32,549 nucleotides of DNA from Bacteriovoracales bacterium. GTDB taxonomy: Bacteria > Bdellovibrionota > Bacteriovoracia > Bacteriovoracales > Bacteriovoracaceae. The notes beneath the pieces were generated by a model that searched no databases, was not told where the DNA came from, and worked only from the letters and a program-made list of their open reading frames with translations. The stretch's first letter is position 1. Every line of letters starts with the position of its first letter. The translations under genes and the position numbers were made by a program. Positions 30,514 to 32,549 of the stretch are shown here, one piece after another. The stretch lies in assembly GCA_030149295.1 (NCBI GenBank), contig JASBRV010000126.1, positions 1 to 32,549 on the forward strand, written 5' to 3'.

Positions 30514-31065
30514 CTAGGATTCGCCTTCTTCATCCTCTTTGTCAGGGGTTTGAAAAGGCTTAGGGCGGCGATTTCCTCCTTTTCCAGGACTCTTCATAGG
30601 ATCTTTGTCTTTTTCCCAGTGACGCTGCCAGTTATTGCGTTTTTCTTCTTTTTCCTTGAATTGCTGATGGCGCTCTTCTTTTATCGCTTCAACCTCTTCT
30701 TTCGTTCTCTTTCGAACACCAGCTTTGGCCGGACTAAAGGACTTGGTTTTAATTTTCTCCGCATCAACGCTTTTGTCGTGAGCACTTAAATCGATGGTCA
30801 CTTCACCGGTGATCATAGTCTGGCAGCTCAAGCGCTCTTTGGTGATATGAAAAACATTTCCAATGAGCTGAGTTTCCTCAAAGCTAGGAGCATTGAGATT
30901 ATCAATACCTTCTTTCACTTTAATAATGCAGTCAGAACAACTTGCATGCCCACCACATGATGACTTTATGTAGATGCCTGCCTCACGAGCGGCACTTAAG
31001 AGATCCTTTCCCTCTTCGATTTCGAGAGTTTTTTCAGAGGGAAGAAAAGTCACCTTATGTTTCAT
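30514..31065 (-). CDS. 2Fe-2S ferredoxin with charged C-terminal tail
   Basis: An electron carrier. Residues 1-~95 are a plant-type/adrenodoxin-like ferredoxin fold with the cluster ligands Cys37, Cys43, Cys46 (SSCGGHASCSDC) and Cys81 (RLSCQT). Residues ~100-183 add a tail made almost wholly of Lys, Glu, Arg, Gln and Asp, first helical (KRTKEEVEAIKEERHQQFKE), then disordered (SPGKGGNRRPKPFQ). Ferredoxins of this type usually end near 100-115, so the tail is an oddity. The ATG shares a base with the upstream stop (TAATG), so translation is coupled. It is the last gene of the pnp-dut-PHA operon. Confidence 0.9.
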   Translation of the reverse strand: MKHKVTFLPSEKTLEIEEGKDLLSAAREAGIYIKSSCGGHASCSDCIIKVKEGIDNLNAPSFEETQLIGNVFHITKERLSCQTMITGEVTIDLSAHDKSVDAEKIKTKSFSPAKAGVRKRTKEEVEAIKEERHQQFKEKEEKRNNWQRHWEKDKDPMKSPGKGGNRRPKPFQTPDKEDEEGES

Positions 31066-31352
31066 TAAATATGCCTTTTGAGCTTATTCTCAATCGTCTC
31101 TAAGACAGACTTCTTAAAAGGTTTAAGCATAAAAGAGAGATCACAATCAACCTCTGCTTGATTTTCAGTAAAGCTCAGCTCAAGAGTAAAGCCCTTACCT
31201 GTTGCTTTAAGTCTGGTATTGGCTTCATCGTAACTAATATCTGCTTTAATTTTCCATTTCTCAATGTACTCAGGAGTAATCAGAGCACAAGCTTCTTTGT
31301 AAGCTTCTTCTTTTGTTGCGAGTTTTGAGTAAGGTACTTTTAAATCGGCCAT
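31065..31352 (-). CDS. polyhydroxyalkanoic-acid-system (PHA_gran_rgn) family protein
   Basis: A 95-residue cytosolic protein. The segment RLKATGKGFTLELSFTENQAEVDCDLSFML(KPF) carries the typical core of the small family called putative polyhydroxyalkanoic acid system protein (PHA_gran_rgn): KATGKGF, a strand, then a VDxDLSFxLKPF signature, and a closing amphipathic helix (ETIENKLKRH). Despite the family name no PHA synthase or phasin gene is nearby, and the role is not established. Its start abuts the dut stop directly and its stop overlaps the ferredoxin start as TAATG, so it is part of a tightly coupled operon. Confidence 0.8.
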   Translation of the reverse strand: MADLKVPYSKLATKEEAYKEACALITPEYIEKWKIKADISYDEANTRLKATGKGFTLELSFTENQAEVDCDLSFMLKPFKKSVLETIENKLKRHI

Positions 31353-31817
31353 TTAATTCCTTCCTGTAGAACCAAAACCTCCAGCACCTCTATCCGTATC
31401 CGTTAGGCTTTCGGCTTCGACAAAATTTGCCTGAGTAACTGGAGCTAAAACGAGTTGGGCCACACGATCACCATGTGAGATGACCGCATCACTCGAACCC
31501 ATATTTCCTAAAATGATCTTCACCTCTCCCCTATAATCACAATCAATCGTCCCAGGGCTATTCACCACGAGAAGATCGGTTTTTAAGGAGAGGCCAGAAC
31601 GGGGTCTTACTTGAATCTCAAAACCAAAGGGAATTTCCATAGCAAGACCCGTGGGGACTAAAGCCCTTTCGCCTGCTTTAATTATCATTCCCTTTTCTCT
31701 TAACTCCAATGGAAGGCTGGCGCGAATATCAGCACCAGCTGCTCCTTTGGTTTCATAGCTTGGAAAAGGGAACTCCCTATCAAAATGAGAGAGCACAAGC
31801 AGACGAACGTGATTCAT
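31353..31817 (-). CDS. dut: dUTPase
   Basis: Hydrolyses dUTP to dUMP and pyrophosphate, keeping uracil out of DNA and supplying dUMP for thymidylate. All five trimeric-dUTPase motifs are present: AGADIRA (27-33), RPRSGLS (71-77), NSPGTIDCDYRGE (86-98, with the catalytic Asp in this motif), GDRVAQLVL (116-124) and RGAGGFGSTG (143-152). The 154-residue length is normal. The start lies 2 nt after the pnp stop, with AAGGATG about 9 nt upstream inside the pnp end, so it is cotranscribed with pnp. The pnp-dut neighbourhood is common in bacteria. Confidence 0.97.
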   Translation of the reverse strand: MNHVRLLVLSHFDREFPFPSYETKGAAGADIRASLPLELREKGMIIKAGERALVPTGLAMEIPFGFEIQVRPRSGLSLKTDLLVVNSPGTIDCDYRGEVKIILGNMGSSDAVISHGDRVAQLVLAPVTQANFVEAESLTDTDRGAGGFGSTGRN

Positions 31818-31819
31818 CT

Positions 31820-32549
31820 CTAAGCATCCTTCTTTTTGAGAGGCTCAACTGCTTTGATAGAAAGCTTAAGACGACCCATACGATCGACTTCAATCACTTT
31901 TACTTTTACAGTGTCACCTTCACTTACATATTGGGCCACATCATTCACACGATCTTCAGCAATCTCAGATATGTGAACAAGACCACTAACGCCAGGAACG
32001 ATGTCAACGAAAGCACCATATTCCTTAAGAGTTACAACTTTCGCATCGTAAACAGTTCCCACTGCAGGGCCATTGATCTGAAGGTTAATGAAGGCCACAC
32101 AGTCTTTAAGAACTTGTGAATCTGTCCCAAGAACCTTAACTGTTCCGTCCTCTTCAACTTCCATCGTCACCTGAAAGTCTTCTTGAACTTGCTTAATATT
32201 TTTTCCACCGGGACCAATAAGGGCACCAATTTTATCCGTTGGGATCTTAGTGGTTTCAATTCTTGGAACACCATCTTTAAACTCAGCTCTTTCTGTAGAG
32301 ATGGTTTTTGCCATTTCACCGAGGATATGAAGACGACCATCGCGGGCTTGTCCCATAGCCTTTTCAACGATTTCACGGGTAAGACCAGTGATCTTAATGT
32401 CCATTTGAATGGCGGTAATGCCGTCTGTTGTCCCAGCAACTTTGAAGTCCATGTCACCGAGGTGATCTTCGTCACCAAGAATGTCAGTGAGAACCTTAAA
32501 GCGATCCCCTTCTGTGATAAGACCCATCGCAATACCTGCAACAGGAGCC
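31820..32549 (-). CDS. pnp: polynucleotide phosphorylase, C-terminal part (cut by window edge)
   Basis: A 3'-5' phosphorolytic exoribonuclease of the RNA degradosome. Only the C-terminal ~243 residues lie in the window; the frame runs through the right edge without a start (APVAGIAMGLITEGD is internal to the second RNase PH domain). Then follow the end of that domain (GDEDHLGDMDFKVAGT with the catalytic-site acidic residues), a KH domain with the IGPGGKNIK loop, and an S1 domain (AKVVTLKEYGAFVDIVPGVSGLVHISEI). It ends shortly after S1 without the long acidic tail of E. coli PNPase. The stop (TAG) is 2 nt from dut, making pnp the upstream member of the pnp-dut-PHA-ferredoxin unit. Confidence 0.97.
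   Translation of the reverse strand, partial: APVAGIAMGLITEGDRFKVLTDILGDEDHLGDMDFKVAGTTDGITAIQMDIKITGLTREIVEKAMGQARDGRLHILGEMAKTISTERAEFKDGVPRIETTKIPTDKIGALIGPGGKNIKQVQEDFQVTMEVEEDGTVKVLGTDSQVLKDCVAFINLQINGPAVGTVYDAKVVTLKEYGAFVDIVPGVSGLVHISEIAEDRVNDVAQYVSEGDTVKVKVIEVDRMGRLKLSIKAVEPLKKKDA

Noticed and set aside
30469..30789. 106-residue plus-strand frame opposite the ferredoxin tail
   Set aside because: It is the antisense image of the Lys/Glu-rich tail, giving Phe/Leu-rich nonsense with no ribosome site.
31065..31352. Polyhydroxyalkanoate biosynthesis locus
   Set aside because: The family name suggests it, but no PHA synthase, phasin or depolymerase is nearby.
31709..32119. 136-residue plus-strand frame across dut and pnp
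   Set aside because: Antisense to two certain genes; the composition is not protein-like and there is no ribosome site.

Overview
The window is a gene-dense, AT-rich bacterial chromosome segment with 34 supported protein genes, one of them cut by the right edge. I see no tRNA, rRNA, CRISPR array, insertion sequence or phage gene, and no gap longer than about 225 bases without a gene. The many small secreted proteins, lipoproteins and DUF proteins, together with the gene set, suggest a Gram-negative bacterium of the Bdellovibrionota (Bacteriovorax/Halobacteriovorax-like). That assignment is an inference from style and content, not from a marker gene. TTG and GTG starts are frequent, and several genes have no Shine-Dalgarno but carry a -10-like hexamer exactly 6 nt before the start codon, suggesting leaderless mRNAs.

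Layout. 1-2.3 kb: a DUF2867-like protein, a small secreted protein with an internal duplication, and a monofunctional transglycosylase (mtgA) that converges on a shared terminator. 2.4-5.6 kb: arginase (+), then on the minus strand a small secreted protein and a translationally coupled pair made of a PD-(D/E)XK-like protein and a GmhB-like HAD phosphatase that lacks the zinc cysteines. 5.7-11.9 kb: a pyrimidine operon of pyrB, a fused carA-carB and pyrF, which together make carbamoyl phosphate, carbamoyl aspartate and finally UMP. Dihydroorotase, dihydroorotate dehydrogenase and PyrE are not here. 11.9-15.4 kb (-): a DUF6279-like lipoprotein, inosine-guanosine kinase (gsk) and an unknown membrane-anchored protein. 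15.5-18.1 kb: a Gly-Ser-Thr-repeat lipoprotein (+) facing an outer-membrane barrel and a zinc-finger protein (-).

18.3-23.2 kb (+): a compact run of a small cytosolic protein, a small secreted protein, a coiled-coil/alpha-crystallin fusion and a DUF2183 (App1-like) HAD protein, then a Cys Ntn-hydrolase. A hidden small membrane protein lies on the opposite strand between the last two. 23.3-25.1 kb: a secreted protein (+) facing a Lon-substrate-binding-domain protein and a small anchored Cys protein (-). 25.2-27.5 kb: polyphosphate kinase with a histone-like lysine-rich N-terminal tail. 27.5-29.3 kb (-): a secreted LEA-like protein and a secreted second DUF2183 protein. 29.4-30.4 kb: a two-helix membrane protein (+) and a MerC-family protein (-). 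30.5-32.5 kb (-): a tight operon of pnp, dut, a PHA-granule-region protein and a 2Fe-2S ferredoxin with a charged tail.

Nucleotide metabolism is a recurring theme (pyrB-carAB-pyrF, gsk, dut, pnp, ppk1). The least explained parts are the 18.3-21.3 kb cluster, the nuclease/phosphatase pair at 3.9-5.6 kb, the PPK1 tail and the leaderless-promoter geometry.
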